Assembly: GCA_032716605.1 (NCBI GenBank)
Contig: CM064480.1
Location: forward strand, 20,547,651 to 20,611,650
Length of the DNA stretch: 64,000 nucleotides
Direction of reading: 5' to 3'
Source of the DNA: Paralithodes platypus
Lineage: Eukaryota > Arthropoda > Malacostraca > Decapoda > Lithodidae
Numbering within the stretch: the first letter of the stretch is position 1; each line of letters opens with the position of its first letter. Of the stretch, positions 45,807-56,208 are shown piece by piece. A program made the position numbers and the translations under genes. The notes beneath the pieces were generated by a model. The model was not told the origin of the DNA. It made no database searches and worked only from the letters and a program-made list of their open reading frames with translations.

Positions 45807-46787
45807 CTAGACCCTCTGCCTTAAAGCTATACATGGTAAGGAAGGTTTATCTAGAGCAACTGACAAGTATCTAGTCAAAAACGTATGATTAGACGCCCAC
45901 AACTGTGTGGACGAAATATCTTCTACTGAAAAATTCTTCAGGAAACGTAAAGAGGCTGCCCATTTGCGTAAATCGTGGGCCCGACCCACAACGCCGGGAT
46001 TACTCTCTTTAATGACTTCGACCAGAAGAGAAGCTAATCTCCGTTTCAGTAAGCGTTTACCCGTACTCGCTACCCATAAAGCACCTTGGGGGTTTAGAGG
46101 AGCTACTCTCAAATATTTGGTTAGAGCTTGCACTGGACATAGATTATGATGCACCTTTCCCCTTTTTAACGCCGGCACCGTGAACTCAGAAAACACGTGT
46201 GCACTGTGCTCATTCTTGGCTACAAATCCCGGGGAAGGTGCAATGTGAATACATTCATTAAGTCTGCCAAACCTAAGGCAATTAGGTGTGTTGCTCATCG
46301 CCGCCATCTCAGACACTCTGTTCCCGGTGGCCAAAGCCAAAAGGAATACAGCCTTTTTTAAGAGTAATGCAAAATCTGCAGTATTTTGGTACAGACGAGA
46401 GTGAAGTAAAGACAAAGCTTTGTCCAGAGACCAAGTAGGCATGAGCTGACGGGGAGGTGGGCGGAGTTTAAAACAAGCTCTCATAAAACCTGTTTCCTCC
46501 GCCACCGGTATGGAGAGACCTGTAAGGTCTAAAAAGGGCACTCTAATTGCAGTTAAGTGATTTTTTAACGTTACCACAGATAAATGTTTCTGCTCAAACA
46601 GATAATTTAAATAATTAAAAACTAAAGCTACTGATGGCACAGTCTGTTCTGTTCTAATGATCCAAGAAGTAAAGGCTTGCCAATGTGAGTGATACTGTCG
46701 TTTCGTAGACTGAGTATATTGATTTAATAATTTATTGGTCACATCTCTACCGTATGGTGCTAGCCACTTGGCCTCCTGAATGTCCAT
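45807..46787 (-). CDS. DIRS tyrosine recombinase
   Basis: 326 residues from the ATG at 46787. Catalytic residues of the lambda-integrase type: Arg157 (ATGNRVSE), His271 and Arg274 (HDLRKWA), Tyr307 (TRYL), with Trp297 in the usual H/W position. The N-terminal roughly 110 residues (YTQSTKRQYHSHWQAF onward) form a core-binding-type domain. The frame is open upstream to 47180 but that part overlaps RT in another phase, so I take the ATG that overlaps the end of RT by 28 nt. It could also be made by frameshifting. In copy 1 the two are in the same phase. Expected to integrate circular DNA into the genome. Confidence 0.9.
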   Translation of the reverse strand: MDIQEAKWLAPYGRDVTNKLLNQYTQSTKRQYHSHWQAFTSWIIRTEQTVPSVALVFNYLNYLFEQKHLSVVTLKNHLTAIRVPFLDLTGLSIPVAEETGFMRACFKLRPPPRQLMPTWSLDKALSLLHSRLYQNTADFALLLKKAVFLLALATGNRVSEMAAMSNTPNCLRFGRLNECIHIAPSPGFVAKNEHSAHVFSEFTVPALKRGKVHHNLCPVQALTKYLRVAPLNPQGALWVASTGKRLLKRRLASLLVEVIKESNPGVVGRAHDLRKWAASLRFLKNFSVEDISSTQLWASNHTFLTRYLSVALDKPSLPCIALRQRV

Positions 46788-48664
46788 AATGCAAAAGTCA
46801 GCGAGGTCGCTAGGTTGCCAATCGTGTCTAAGTGGAAATACCCGACCGGGAGCGACACCGGGTGCGGGCACCACGTCTTTAATTGCTGGTACCACAACTG
46901 CGCCGGCCACAGGGGTGCGACTAGTGAGACTAAGCCTCGATAATCTCGTAGTTTGTTCACTACGTGGCACATTAGTGACGCATCTGGCGGCGGAAACAGA
47001 TAGATGGAGCTCCATCTGTTCCAGTCTGTCACTAGGGCGTCTGGCCCCCCTGCCGGCGTTTTCGTCCGGCGGGCGAGGTATAGAGGGAGTTTGTGAGTCT
47101 CCTCGGATGCAAACAGATCCACTTGTGGATGGGAGAGCTCTGCAATCATTAGGTTGAAAAAGGGTTGCTTGAGCTCCCATTCTACTGTCGTGCTCTGTCT
47201 CCGGGACAGAGCGTCTGCCCAGACGTTTGCTACGCCTGGGAGATAAGATGCGTGAAGATAAATGTCTAGTCTGTTGGCTAGAGTAAAAATCTCTTCAGAC
47301 ACGTTTAGCAACTTCCTTGACCTCGTTGACCCCTGTTTCTGAATACAGTGAACTGCGTTCAGATTGTCCATTCTGAAGGCCACCGACTTGCCCCGTAAAG
47401 CAGGGCCGTGAGCCTGAAGGAAATACAAAGGGACTAGTAATTCTTTGACATTGATGTGGGAGATTTCTAAGTGGGACCAAAGCCCCTGACCCTGGTGCCC
47501 CTGATTTGACTGAAATCCCCAACCTATTGTGCCTGACGCATCCGTGTCTACCCATACCGTTGGCGGAGGAGAGGTCCATGACATTATTGAGTGCAACGTT
47601 TCCCTCTTCGCCCAGACCGCTAGTAAGTTGTGGATTAATTTCGGGATGGGCCATAATTTTCCCGCCGGTAAGAGTGGAAAATATTTGTTGCCTTCCAATA
47701 TTAAACGTTTTACTTTCAACCGGCCCAACATAACAGTTAGTTGAATCCAGTTGAGAGAGCCGACCAGAGACTCCCAGACCCTCCGCGTCGTAGTCAGACT
47801 GTGAAGAAACATGAACAGTTTCCTGCGAAACCTGTTGCGATTGTCCACACTCTGACTCAGAGTGAGAGCAGCCGTGTCCCAGACCAGCCCTATCCACTGA
47901 ATTACTCGTGAGGGAACAAGGTTTGACTTTACCAGATTTACCTTGAAGCCTAGAGTTTTGACATGATTTAAAATGATGTTGACATGTTTGATGCATAATT
48001 GTTGTGTCTCTGCCACCACCAGCCAGTCGTCTAGGTACCACAAAACTCTGATTCCTTGTTTTAACAACGGCATCAGGGCTTGCCGGACTAATTTCGTGAA
48101 TAACCGAGGTGCCAGGTTCAAACCGAATGGCATCCGTTGAAAAACAAAATTTTGGTGCCTGATCCGTAAGGCCAAAAACCTTTGAAATCTTTTGTTGACC
48201 GATACGTGCCAATAGGCGTCTGTCAGGTCTAGGGAACACATCCAGCCTCCCGGCGGAAGTGTTAGCCTGATTTGGTGTACTGTTAACATTCGGAATGACT
48301 CGTTGTAAATGTGAAGGTTCAGATAAGACAGGTCTACGACCGGTCTCATCTGAACACTGTCCCTTTTGGGAACCAAAAATAGCTTGGACGTGAATACAGG
48401 GTAATTTGGGGGGACCGGGATGATGACATTCTTGGCAATCATTTCCTGGACCAGTGACTCCACCTCTAAAGAAACAAAATTCGCCGTTGTCAGCTGACAT
48501 AAGCGAGGTCGCCGGAGCCACTGCCAAGTGATGCCTTTGCGTGCCACCATCCGTGCCCAAGTGTTTAACGGCCATGCTTTGTGACACGTTCGGAACGACC
48601 CAGTTAGCAGACAAGGGTTCGCCGGCTGTACTACCCTCGGATCCGCCGGCCTTAAGACTGGCAC
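46760..48664 (-). CDS. DIRS reverse transcriptase-RNase H
   Basis: 634 residues, intact. RT catalytic aspartates: Asp146 (motif A, LDLTDAYW) and Asp212-Asp213 (YLDD, 210-213), with motif B MPFGLNLAP at 178-186. RNase H acidic residues: Asp373 (VDTDASG), Glu408, Asp433 (RMDN) and Asp484 (WADALS). After residue 510 comes the DIRS-type extension beginning VDLFASEETHK. The N-terminus has no protease motif that I can see. Start chosen at the first ATG of the frame; a later methionine is possible. Overlaps the recombinase frame by 28 nt or more. It would copy the element RNA into DNA in the nucleus or cytoplasm. Confidence 0.95.
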   Translation of the reverse strand: MPVLRPADPRVVQPANPCLLTGSFRTCHKAWPLNTWARMVARKGITWQWLRRPRLCQLTTANFVSLEVESLVQEMIAKNVIIPVPPNYPVFTSKLFLVPKRDSVQMRPVVDLSYLNLHIYNESFRMLTVHQIRLTLPPGGWMCSLDLTDAYWHVSVNKRFQRFLALRIRHQNFVFQRMPFGLNLAPRLFTKLVRQALMPLLKQGIRVLWYLDDWLVVAETQQLCIKHVNIILNHVKTLGFKVNLVKSNLVPSRVIQWIGLVWDTAALTLSQSVDNRNRFRRKLFMFLHSLTTTRRVWESLVGSLNWIQLTVMLGRLKVKRLILEGNKYFPLLPAGKLWPIPKLIHNLLAVWAKRETLHSIMSWTSPPPTVWVDTDASGTIGWGFQSNQGHQGQGLWSHLEISHINVKELLVPLYFLQAHGPALRGKSVAFRMDNLNAVHCIQKQGSTRSRKLLNVSEEIFTLANRLDIYLHASYLPGVANVWADALSRRQSTTVEWELKQPFFNLMIAELSHPQVDLFASEETHKLPLYLARRTKTPAGGPDALVTDWNRWSSIYLFPPPDASLMCHVVNKLRDYRGLVSLVAPLWPAQLWYQQLKTWCPHPVSLPVGYFHLDTIGNLATSLTFALWTFRRPSG

Positions 48665-48690
48665 CGGGAGTGAGAGAGACTTTAGTTTTT

Positions 48691-48993
48691 TTATGGTGGG
48701 GTTGGTGGTGCTGGACGCTTTGCCAGCTGACTGGTGTTGGCCGAAGATGGGCCCTGACCTGGCTTATTATGGCCGCGTCCTCTCTGACCTGAAAACCTAC
48801 TCTGTCTATGCCTGTACTGACCTTGAGGGGAGGGGGAGGACTTAGGTGGAAGAAAGGGCTTAGATCCCCCCGGCTGAGCTTTAGCGGCTGGCCTGGGTTT
48901 GGGGAAGTTAAAGGCAGGTTTCTTAGGAGGGGTGGGACTGTGTTTAAAGGCCTGCGCCATATTAAACACCGTTCGCCACACGTCAGGGGACAT
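48691..48993 (-). pseudogene. C-terminal part of DIRS gag, cut off by a MITE
   Basis: The remainder of gag beyond the MITE: begins MSPDVWRTVFNMAQAF, then a basic Pro/Gly-rich tail with SGQRGRGHNKPGQGPSS. The MITE separates it from the main gag frame (49466-51787). In copy 1 the two parts are contiguous across the TTAA at 1683-1686. Any translation would have to start at the Met by chance. Confidence 0.82.
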
Positions 48994-48996
48994 TAA

Positions 48997-49476
48997 CCCT
49001 TAAAAAGAGGCTCACCACATAAGTCGTTTTTAATAAAGCTGGACTATGTGGCGGCGCTCGACATAGGTCGAGTGGCAATTTCAGCACGTAATGTTGCTGA
49101 GAGAGAGAGACAAGTGGTGGCAGGAGACTAGCGAGCGTATGACTGCTCCAGACCACCGCGGCGAACCTACTGACACGAATCTCAGCTCCCTCCTCCCTCT
49201 CTCACTCGCTACATACTGAATTATATGGGGAAAGTACCGAATTACATGCTTTTTGCACTCGCGTTGCACGGTTATTGCAAGAAAACTATCCATCATACAA
49301 GGATCGTTATGGTGTCATTCGAAAGCTCTGTTTATGCCCTTTCAGGGATAGATACTTGTTTTACGTTCTGGGTCTTATTTAGGCATGAAAATGATCACGT
49401 AAACAGCCCTATTTTGGCTAAAAACACCCCGCTGGGCGGTACATATAAATAAACCGCATAGGCCGCTAAAGAAGGG
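48997..49476 (-). mobile_element. piggyBac-like MITE, family A (copy 1), inserted in DIRS gag
   Basis: 480 bp with TTAA on both sides (48993-48996, 49477-49480). DIRS copy 1 has a single TTAA at the equivalent place (1683-1686) and no insert, so the boundaries and the TTAA duplication are demonstrated by an empty site. Termini: CCCTTAAAAAGAGGC and complement CCCTTCTTTAGCGGCC. Internal phrases are shared with 10732-11128, such as GCGGGGTGTTTT (in complement). No transposase encoded. Confidence 0.93.
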
Positions 49477-51787
49477 TTAAAGAGGGAGTAAGCACTGGTG
49501 ACATGACCACCTGATTCGCAATGCGATCAGGCAGTTTGCGGACTAAAGACATTCTGAGGTCTTGTCTCGCTCGTACCGCCTCAAGCAAGGCGGTGCGGAT
49601 GTCACCCAGGGATTGGATTGACGACTGAAGAAGCAGTCGCCGGGACAATTCAACCGATCGTCTGGCATCCGCGTCTGCGATTGCCTGAGTGGACCGGAGC
49701 AAAGACTTTGCTATCTGTTGAGACACTATGTATTGAGAGAACAGGCGAAAAGCTTTCCCCCTTAGCCTAAATTCTCGGTCTAGGTGAGTTGGGGTAGGGG
49801 TAGTGAAAGGGTCTTTTAGCTCACAAAGATTAATTTTAGGGGCAGCTAAGAAAGCAAACAAAGCTGAAGGGACTCCGCCGGAAGAACACACTGGCATGGA
49901 GAACCACGAATGAGTATCTTGAGGGATCTGGTGGGAAGTTTTGGAAGTAAATGTGGTCGCAAAGTTTTGAGCCTCTGTCTCCCAATCCACCCAAGGTCCT
50001 GGACCCAACTGCCCCACCTTCAAGACTGGATTAGCTGCTTCGTCTGTGACGGTTTGTAAATCAAGTTCTGGAGTGAGAGCTGACAGAGTCTTAATGTCAT
50101 TAAACCCATCCAGCTTAGACCAGTCTGAAAACAATTTTGAAGCTGAGGCAGGGGGTAAAGCCGGCTTAGAAGCATACACAAAATAGTCTTGGTGATAATA
50201 ACTAGGTATAGCCTTTATATTAACGTCTAGTACATTTCCCAAAGTATCCAAGGCCCTTAATTTCTTTGATTTATTGCCCTGGATGACCCACTCACGCGGT
50301 ACTGGGAGTTCCCCTGACAAGGTAGGTTGGGTGAGCTCTGGTTTAGTGGGGGTCAAAAGGACCCATGACTCGTCTGGTCCGTAAAGCAAGGGCATAGCTA
50401 CCTTTCTGAGAGGCGCCTTGTCTAGAGGGGGTGGATTGACATCCGTTATAACCCTTACATTCGAAGTGGTCAATGCCGCCGTAGCAGGCCTAGTAACCAC
50501 TGATGGTGACAGAGTGGGAGGGTGAGGGATCTGAGTTAAAGCAATAGAAGTCATCAGAGGCCGTACCGTAGAACTTGTCGTGGGAGCTCCCAAGTCCACT
50601 GTGGGAGTTTCCTGTTGTTGGCCAAAAAATTTAGATAAAGCATGACTAAGTAGCCCATCAATTTCCTGTGCAGTGACAAATTGACTTGATGATGTACTCA
50701 CTGGTGAATCATTAATATCCTGCGCGGCGTCTAAGCCTGAACCTGACTCTTGCCCTTCCATATCCGAAATTATTGAAACCTCGTCTTTCTCATCCTGTTC
50801 CTCCTGAGAAGATCCTGCCGAAGCTGGGGTACCTTGTTGCCAAGATAAGTCAGGAATAGAGGATGGGATCGCCGCGTCCCTGTGGACGTCAGCTACTGTG
50901 TGACTAGTTTGAGTCGGAGGTGGGTGGTCAGACCCCGGCCGAGAAAATCGCCAAACACCGAGGCCTTGGCCTACACTCTCTTGGGAGTCTGAAACACTCT
51001 CAATCACTGATCCCCCTGAACTCTCCAATTCCAGGGTTAAAATGTTAATGGGTAAATCATCTTTTGGTACAGGCACCGTACTGGACCCTTGAGACCTAAC
51101 ACAAACTCTGTCTGGGGTAGAGGTACGATGAGAAGCACTAGAAACTGGCGAATGTAGGGAGGCCTTTCTATTATGGGAATCCTTTTTGGTAGATTTATGG
51201 CTGCGGTGTGACCGTGAACTACTCTTCGATTTGGAGGATTTATCGCCGTGACCACTGGTGGAACTTTCCGTCTTACTCTTCTTACTCGATGGTGAAGAGG
51301 CAAGACTAGGTGGCTGGTGTCTGAGAGGTGACCTAGACCGAGATCTCTCCCGAGACGAGGAGGCGGTCGCCGGGGGTGTAGGCTCTCTTGGACGTTTCGG
51401 AGTAGCAGCAGAAGACACAGAACCCTGACCAGTCTCCGCCGGCTTATGACTAGTTACTCGAGAGGAACGTTTAGGGGGAGGGTGTTCGAAAAGCAGCCTA
51501 TCCCAAAGAGGGACGTTGTCGCATTGAAGTGACTTATGAGCCACAATCGTAGTATATGCTGACATCTGTTGCCTAACCTCTCGTAATGCGACCGCTGCGG
51601 TCTTATCATTGTCGCGGAGGACCTTGACACTTAATTGGGAGCAAAAGGAACAGTTGCGCATCACCCACAGACCCCTTGAATGGTCTAGACATTTAACACA
51701 CTTGATGCAAAGAGTGTGCGCAAAAATAGGGATACCGGCACAGGTAGGGGTAGTGCATAAAGCAAAGACTGGGGCCAAGGTAGCCAT
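49466..51787 (-). pseudogene. DIRS gag-like ORF1, main part (interrupted near its C-terminus by MITE)
   Basis: Open for 773 residues from ATG 51787. N-terminus: cysteines at 11, 16, 27, 30, 33, 46 and 49, two of the pairs as C-x2-C, suggesting a zinc-binding module. Residues about 120-220 are Arg/Ser/Lys-rich (RSRSPLRHQ, KSSKSKSSSRSHRSHK), RS-domain-like and a possible nuclear localisation. Residues about 230-380 are acidic and Ser-rich. The core from about 400 to 760 contains PLLYGPDESW and QLGPGPWVDWETEAQ. It ends with VLTPSLTLL, the last residues coming from the MITE; the tail is at 48691-48993. Gag role inferred from position and composition. Confidence 0.87.
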
Positions 51788-53547
51788 GACAGAGACTGGT
51801 GGGGAAAACTACTGCCGGGTCTGTATTGGTCCGCCGGAGCCCAGCTCTGGAAAAAAAGAAAATTTCCAGGAATTAATGCTCATAAGGTTAACCCAACATG
51901 TTCGCACACAAGTGTTAATAACCCACCGGGTAACGAGATGTAATGACACAACGATCACAGCTCGCTACGCGGCGGGGTTCAGAATATCTAAACATATCTT
52001 TTTAAGAAAGTGAAGAATACCCTCTGACATAATATAAAGGACCAGCATGGCGTTTATAGTCTTTCTGATGGTGACTGTTTCAAGATTCAATGTTGGAAAA
52101 CAACCCCCCACAAAGACGCCGGCCCTTGAATTATTTAGCAGAATAACCCAGGGCAGGCTGATACGAGATCTGATTTCTAACGAATTGTCACAAAAGATCG
52201 CCGTAAGTTTGAAGGCGGCGATACATAAACGTATCTCTCAATTAAGTGGTTAATTTGAAATTGAATTGTAAATTCCTTATTTCCTCCTCCCAGGAGCACC
52301 CGCCGGGTGTAAAAACGATGTTAACCCTAATTGAACCTTCGATCGCCGTAAGTGTAAAGGTGGCGATACATATAGTATCACTAAAATGGATCGGTTAACT
52401 AACTGAATGACCGAGTTGTTCATCCCACCCTACCAAGGTGCACCCACCGGGTGAGATGTCAAAACGTTAACCCCATAAGTTCCTGTCCCCACTTCTTTGT
52501 AAAAGATCGCCGGGGAGGAAAGCCCTTAACAACAGCTAGGTTTTTCCTGTGGTTTGTAAAACCGGGTAGAAAAACTTCATAACATATGTCCGCATGAACA
52601 ATGTTAGATGGGTACAGCCACTCCGCCGGGAATCAAAGGGAGCCTGAAAACAGGCACCAACACAGAGACGCAGTCCTGGAGAGCCACAGACACCTCATCG
52701 CCGGGGACACAAGCCTGTGTTGAAACCACGTGTGGCCCAACACGGCTCTCAGCCGGGTTTTTTCATGGTGAAACCGAGAAAAAACCCGCCGGAAGGTAAC
52801 CCACCCCGTTCAGAAACCATCTGAACGTACATAGGACTCGAAGGAAAGCCAAGCACGACTAGCCTAGGGACCACACAATAATCCGTGGAATTAGCCAATA
52901 CACAACTAAACCAGGAAACAAACATAGTCCGTGGAATTAGCCAATACACAACTATACCCGGATACACATGACACAGTAGGACATATTTATAAAATAAACA
53001 ATAACACTTGTACATGTGGCAAAGCTACGAGCGGCTGGCTAGGCCTAAGTAGACGGCATAAGAAATGTTGAAATATAAACAAAAAACACTGGAAATATAA
53101 CAACAGGAACCACCGCCAACACACCACTGTAGCAAATACTTCCGGCAAAGGGAAGACTGACTCGGGACCCAGAAAAAACTTCACTAAGTGAAGAAAAATA
53201 CGCTGGGAACGTCAGTAAGCAACGCTTACCTCATCAGAAAGATAAAAGGCAGCATAATTAACGCGTAATGAAAGCCGCCTGCATCACAAGCTAACTCAAC
53301 TGTGAAAAGATCACAAGTCCACAACAGGACCACGAGGGTACATCCGAAATAGATGCCCCAAACACACGACCCAAAATACACTGCACTGCGGGCAACCAGC
53401 CCAGGACACTCCTGCTACGCATATCCTAACCTTACTCGATACATCCCGGAGTAAACAAATGAGAAAAAACTCACTAGGGACGCAGCAAATGCGGAACCAG
53501 CGGAGCGTGGGGAGACACGTCCGGGCAGGCTGAGCGCAGAGCAAAGA
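51788..53547 (-). other. 5' noncoding leader of DIRS copy 2
   Basis: About 1.8 kb between terminal repeat and gag ATG with no coding sequence. Short phrases with GATCGCCG and CCGGGT recur at about 52195, 52340, 52505 and 52640, hinting at internal repeats. I find no convincing promoter motif. Confidence 0.6.
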
Positions 53548-53854
53548 AGGAAGAATGACGCCTGAATCAGCGTCTGGTCAAAGATCCACACAAGTACATC
53601 CACGATATGATGGAAAGCTTATTGGATAGTTATTCTTATTTTCTTTTTGTTTTTATTTTTTACGAAGTTTTTTCGTAGTGAGAACCCAATTCATAATGAC
53701 TGAAGCCATGAGTGAGGTCGCGTGCGCTCATGATGAAGGCTCCTCAGTTTTTAAATGCTCTGCGCGGCAGATTCAAACTACGGCGGATTAGTGTTTGAAG
53801 AGGATGCCTTATGTAATAGGCATGTTCGTCAATGATGGAGGGGCCACTAATAAA
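53548..53854 (-). repeat. Left inverted terminal repeat of DIRS copy 2
   Basis: Inverted counterpart of 44766-45076. It ends at CCACTAATAAA on the plus strand (TTTATTAGTGG on the element strand), joined to the LINE flank ATTGGTTTTTCG. It lacks the 45-bp hairpin extension found at the right end. Confidence 0.92.
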
Positions 53855-53867
53855 TATTGGTTTTTCG

Positions 53868-54176
53868 ATACTAAACTGTTCCTTATCCCATTCAAACTAC
53901 ATTTAGCAATCGTTCATAGTGTGCCTTCCATGCTTCTCTGATTTCATCTTCTGCATACACAATCTTCCCATTATCGTTTCTAATACACTGTTCACCTATA
54001 ATATCCCTACTGTAATTTTTAACTCGCCGAGCTAGGTTGAAGATCCCATTGGGATTGTCAGTGTTACACACTTGTTCTGGCAGTTCGTTTAGCTGGCTGG
54101 TATTCCTCCTTACTGCCTCGCTTCTTCCATGCTTTGAAGCATCTCCTTTCTTCTTTCACAGCATGTTCTAAGGCAT
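53868..54176 (-). pseudogene. RTE LINE linker fragment, continuation of the LINE split by DIRS
   Basis: On the minus strand it reads as pieces of the segment between endonuclease and RT (NTDNPNG, FNLARRV, RDIIGEQC, NGKIVYAEDEIREAWKAHYE), the same as 55190-55360 in the plus-strand copy. It is colinear with the RT part at 44705 once the DIRS is removed. It meets an inverted LINE at 54176. Confidence 0.78.
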
Positions 54177-54219
54177 GGGGTACAGTGGATTGTTGGAAGA
54201 AAGAAAAGATGTAGGATCT

Positions 54220-55376
54220 ACTGGATGGGGGTGGAGACTGATGAAGCGAAAGGAGGAGTGGGTGTTCTGGTCGCTGAAGACTGGGCGGAAAGTGGCTTCA
54301 CATTACGAGAGTTAGTGAAAGGCTGATTGTTTTGAAGTTGAAAGTTGGTGAAAGAATTCTGAATGTGATATCTGCATATGCCCCACAGGCTGGTCTACAG
54401 AAAGAGATAAAAGAGGACTTCTGGAATGACACCGTCAGGGTCATTTCAGGCCTCTGAGAATGAAATAACAATTGTGGGAGGGGACCTGAATGGTCATGTG
54501 GGAGCATCTGCAGATGGATACGAGGGGGTACATGGAGGAAATGGTTACGGAAGAAGGAATCTGGAAGGCGAATATATACTGGAGTCCTGCGTTGCACTCA
54601 ACATGGTTGTGTGTAACACAAAGTTCAAGAAAAGACAGAGCCATCTGATCACATATAACTCTGGGGTCTCCAGTAGCCAGATAGATTACTTCTTGGTTAA
54701 CAGGAAAGACTGGAAACTGGTTCGGGATGTAAAGGTCATCCCGAGCGAAGAATGTATCCCCCAGCATAAGCTACTTGTGTGAGACATGAGATTATACAGA
54801 GATCCTAAGCGCAAGAAGGTATACATTCCCAAAAGGAAAGTGTGGCTGCTGAAGAACAAGGAAGTTAGGGATAGGTTTCATAGTGAACTGGAGGAAATTA
54901 ATAGAAATAAGGAAGCTAGGCCTAATGATGTAAATAGTCAATGGAACTTTCTTAAGCATAGCCTTATCGCTGCCACTGACAAAGTCTGTGGGAAAACAAA
55001 GGGTCACCCCAGGAATTAGACCTCCTGGTGGTGGAACAATGAGGTAAAACATGCTGTGAAAGAGAAAAGGAGATGCTTCAAAGCATGGAAGAAGGGAGGC
55101 AGCAAGGAGGAATACCAGGCAGCTAAACGAACTGCCAAAAGAGTTATTTACAATGCTAAAAAAGGCATTAAGGACCTGGTCCTCGAACAAGTGTGTAACA
55201 CTGACAATCCCAATGAATTCTTCAACCTAGCTAGGCGAGTTAATAATGACAGTAGGGATATTATAGGTGAACAGTGTGTTAGAAACGATAATGGGAAGAT
55301 TGTGTATGCAGAAAATGAAATCAGAGAAGCATGGAAGGCACACTATGAACAATTGCTAAATGTAGAGTTTGGAAAG
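54220..55376 (+). pseudogene. RTE LINE endonuclease and linker
   Basis: AP-endonuclease-like domain remnants: VLVAEDWAES, a stretch with frame change (MPHRLVYRK), GGDLNGHVGASADG (54479-54520, the GD.N.H motif) and SSSQIDYFLV (54670-54700). Then the linker with KRKVWLLKNKEVRDRF, KVCGKTKGHPRN, a TAG at 55018-55020, and KEKRRCFKAWKKGGSKEEY to EAWKAHYEQLLNVEF. Homologous to parts of the CFDP2-like/BovB endonuclease group. Non-functional because of the breaks. Confidence 0.8.
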
Positions 55377-56147
55377 GGTATGGGCTCTAACTCGATTCAA
55401 TGTAGCATCTGTTGACGCTGGGTGCACCATGGGGGTAAGCGATGTAGTAGAATAAAGGGACCCCTGCCAAAGGATAAGTCAGAAATAGAGAAATTTAAGT
55501 GCGTAGTGTGCAAAGGCGAGTTTGTGTTAAGTGATGATCCTGTGGCTGTGAATTTTGGAAATGAGTCATTGGAACTGGTGGACAAGTTTTGTTACCTAGG
55601 AGATACCATCTCTGCCAGTGGTGGGGCCGAGGCTGCCTCTGTCGCTAGAATTAGATGTGGCTGGGGGAAGTTCAGAGAACTGCTGCCAATTCTGACCATG
55701 AAAAGAATGCCTCTCCACCTGAAGGGAAAGGTGTATACCTCATGTGTTAGAAATGCAATGACGTATGCCTCAGAAACATGGGCCGTTAAAGTAGAGGATG
55801 TCAACAGAATGGAACGTAATGAGAGGAGAATGGTGAGATGGATGTGTGGGGCAAGGCTGCAGGATACAATAACAAATGTTGAGCTGAGGAGACGTTTAGG
55901 TATAAAGAGTATTAGCGAGGTGATGCGTACAAATAGACTGGGATGGTATGGACATGTGGAGAGAATGGATGAACAAAATTGGGTGAAAAAATGCAGGTCT
56001 GTGATTGTGGAGGGAGCTGCACCAAGAGGTGGACCGAAGAAGACCTGGGATCGCACTATACGTGCCGATCTCAAATCCAAAAACTTGACAAGTAAAGCAG
56101 CCCTTGACAGGGTTGCCTGGAACGCCGCCATTAGGACAAGAGACTGA
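55377..56147 (+). pseudogene. RTE LINE C-terminal domain with PHD-like finger
   Basis: Begins GSNSIQCSIC, with TGA at 55413-55415 immediately after, then RWVHHGGKRCSRIKG, KFKCVVC and the helical tail (ASVARIRCGWGKFREL, SETWAVKVEDVNRMERNERR, RRLGIKSISEVMR, GWYGHVERMDEQNWV, DRVAWNAAIRTRD). The frame from 55422 to 56147 is intact for 241 residues. Only the second half of the zinc cluster is present because the deletion takes the first C-x2-C. Confidence 0.78.
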
Positions 56148-56208
56148 AACTGCACGTATGTGTGGAGCACTCAGTCTTAACATGTTATGTATGTATGTAT
56201 GTATGTAT

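Larger units (their letters stand above)
44720..53854 (-). mobile_element. Complete DIRS1-like retrotransposon (9.1 kb), copy 2
   Basis: The most complete element here: inverted terminal repeats, gag, RT-RNase H, tyrosine recombinase and ICR. It is nested in an RTE LINE. On the minus strand it starts TTTATTAGTGGCCCC and ends CCTATAAT. The flanks (CCAATA at the 5' side, CTGGACC at the 3' side) show no target-site duplication, as expected for recombinase-mediated insertion. Its gag is interrupted by a 480-bp TTAA MITE; RT-RNase H and the recombinase are intact. Confidence 0.95.
54177..56208 (+). mobile_element. RTE/BovB-like LINE, plus strand, RT domain deleted
   Basis: Contains endonuclease, linker and C-terminal domain, ending in a TATG-type microsatellite (56186-56208). 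The reverse transcriptase core between the linker (ends NVEFGKG near 55380) and the C-terminal zinc-finger region (GSNSIQCSIC near 55385) is missing. Frames are broken at about 54300, 54460, 55018 and 55415. Confidence 0.85.

Noticed and set aside
45907..46149. Plus-strand frame opposite the recombinase
   Set aside because: Antisense shadow of a conserved coding sequence; the same shadow is opposite copy 1 (4430-4831).
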